Shown here: piece by piece, positions 6,151 to 6,980 of the stretch
Layout: each line of letters begins with the position of its first letter
Position numbering within the stretch: the stretch's first letter is position 1
Assembly: GCA_902463905.1 (NCBI GenBank)
Contig: CABQHF010000117.1
Span: 1-6,980 of the forward strand
Length of the DNA: 6,980 nucleotides
Source: an uncultured Faecalibacterium sp.
Lineage (GTDB): Bacteria; Bacillota; Clostridia; Oscillospirales; Ruminococcaceae
Direction: 5' to 3'
Translations under genes and position numbers: made by a program
The notes under the pieces: model-generated
What the model was told of the DNA's origin: nothing
Databases searched by the model: none
Seen by the model: only the letters and a program-made list of their open reading frames with translations

Positions 6151-6980
6151 CAGCGGCCACCTTCTTTCTTGCCAAAGTTGATGCGGGGATCAATGAGCAC
6201 CATGAGCACATCGCCCAGGATCAGGCCCACGATGCCCACGCAGGCGTACAGCAGCACGATGCCCTGCACCATGGTGTTGTCGTGGCGCTGCACGCAGGTC
6301 ACCAGCAGTCCGCCCATACCGGGGATGCTGTACAGGCTCTCAATGTAAATGGAGCCCACCACCGTGTTGAGGAACGCCGAGGGAATGTACTGCACCAGCG
6401 GCACCATGGCGTTGCGGAACACATGATGCAGCGCGATATTGCTTTCGCTCACACCCTTGGCACGGGCCAGCTTGACGTAGTCCTTGTTGCTCTCGTCCAC
6501 CATATAGCGGCGCAGCCACATGGCGTAGAAGGCCACGTTGCCCAGGCTCATGGAGCAGATGGGCAGCACCCAGTATTTCCAGTTGGAGGCATCGAACAGC
6601 AGGCCGACGCCCAGCGCGGTGGTGCCATACATCTGGATGTACAGATAATACACGGCGGCAGGCACGGCCTGGATGAGCACGATGATGGCCGTGCCGATCT
6701 TATCCGGCCAGCGGTTCTTGAACCGGCCCATGAACAGGCCCATCGGGATGCCGATGACCAGACTCAGCAGCATGGAGAAAACACCCATCTGCACCGAGAT
6801 GGGCAGCTTTTTGGCCAGGATGCCGGTCACAGGCGCATTGACCTTATAAATATGGCTGACGCCGAGGTCGCCGTGCAGTGCATTCCACCAGAACCGCCCG
6901 ATCTGCACCGGCAGCGGGTCCAGCAGGCCCATGGACTGGAGGCCCGCCTGGATCTGGGCCTCGGTCATTTTTTCGTAGTT
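6150..6980 (-). CDS. oppB: Oligopeptide ABC transporter, permease subunit OppB (5' end outside the window)
   Basis: C-terminal 276 residues of the partner permease. The frame stays open to the window edge: four codons (N-Y-E-K) precede the first visible ATG at 6968, so that ATG is internal. The first helix and the start of the first outside loop, probably some 50-100 residues, are missing. The visible part opens with the conserved outside segment ending in LPVQIGRFWWNALHGDLGVS, then shows hydrophobic segments at about 63-84, 95-117 and 135-156 of the visible chain and two more toward the C-terminus. The EAA-like loop is near 167-193 (DYVKLARAKGVSESNIALHH ... VFRNAMVP), with the canonical LARAKG. 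The chain ends with the LIDPRI motif typical of OppB/DppB. The stop TGA shares its A with the ATG of oppC, so translation is probably coupled. The operon promoter and any oppA lie beyond the right edge. Confidence 0.93.
   Translation of the reverse strand, partial: NYEKMTEAQIQAGLQSMGLLDPLPVQIGRFWWNALHGDLGVSHIYKVNAPVTGILAKKLPISVQMGVFSMLLSLVIGIPMGLFMGRFKNRWPDKIGTAIIVLIQAVPAAVYYLYIQMYGTTALGVGLLFDASNWKYWVLPICSMSLGNVAFYAMWLRRYMVDESNKDYVKLARAKGVSESNIALHHVFRNAMVPLVQYIPSAFLNTVVGSIYIESLYSIPGMGGLLVTCVQRHDNTMVQGIVLLYACVGIVGLILGDVLMVLIDPRINFGKKEGGR

Noticed and set aside
4891..6348. Plus-strand open frame of 485 codons opposite oppC and parts of oppD and oppB
   Set aside because: It spans three genes with recognisable transporter motifs on the minus strand and shows low-complexity antisense composition. 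The similar plus-strand frames at 63-845, 3104-4177 and 4068-5189 were rejected for the same reason.
1..6980. Mobile element, CRISPR array, tRNA/rRNA or defence system
   Set aside because: No transposase or recombinase motifs, regularly spaced repeats, tRNA-like cloverleaf or defence-type domains were seen. All coding space is taken by ordinary transporter, ligase and hydrolase genes.

Overview
The window looks like a chromosomal segment of a GC-rich Gram-positive anaerobe. The closest fit by overall character is a gut Oscillospiraceae/Ruminococcaceae (Faecalibacterium, Gemmiger or Subdoligranulum type). This is an inference from GC-rich coding regions, AT-rich intergenic regions with near-consensus SigA promoters, strong AGGAGG ribosome sites, a secreted protein with a Gram-positive style signal peptide, and oligopeptide-transporter proteins resembling those of Firmicutes. 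No sequence search was possible, so the genus is a guess.

Every credible gene is on the minus strand, so transcription runs from high to low coordinates. The right half (about 3119-6980) is an oligopeptide ABC transporter operon transcribed oppB (5' end outside the window), oppC, oppD, oppF. It is very tightly packed: oppB and oppC overlap in TGATG, the oppC stop codon runs into the oppD Shine-Dalgarno (TAAGGAGG), and oppD and oppF are one base apart. A textbook intrinsic terminator follows oppF. The substrate-binding protein (OppA) is not in the window; it may lie upstream of oppB or elsewhere.

The middle (about 1102-3026) is a single-gene unit for an acyl-CoA synthetase-like AMP-forming ligase. 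It has its own near-consensus promoter, a leader of about 110 nt containing two GC-rich inverted repeats, and its own terminator. The left part (21-1070) is another single-gene unit: a consensus promoter, a strong RBS and a secreted SGNH/GDSL-type esterase or lipase with a signal peptide. The window ends 20 bases after its stop codon, so any terminator is outside.

Functionally, the transporter would import peptides as a nitrogen and carbon source, the ligase would activate a carboxylic acid (probably a fatty acid) to its CoA thioester, and the secreted hydrolase would cleave ester bonds outside the membrane. A link in which the hydrolase frees acids that the ligase activates is possible, but it rests on adjacency alone, and the two genes have separate promoters. 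I see no mobile element, CRISPR array, tRNA or rRNA, and no clear sign of a novel multi-gene system. The points most worth a second look are the dyad at the ligase promoter, the loss of the usual cysteine cluster in OppD, and the altered last catalytic block of the SGNH hydrolase.
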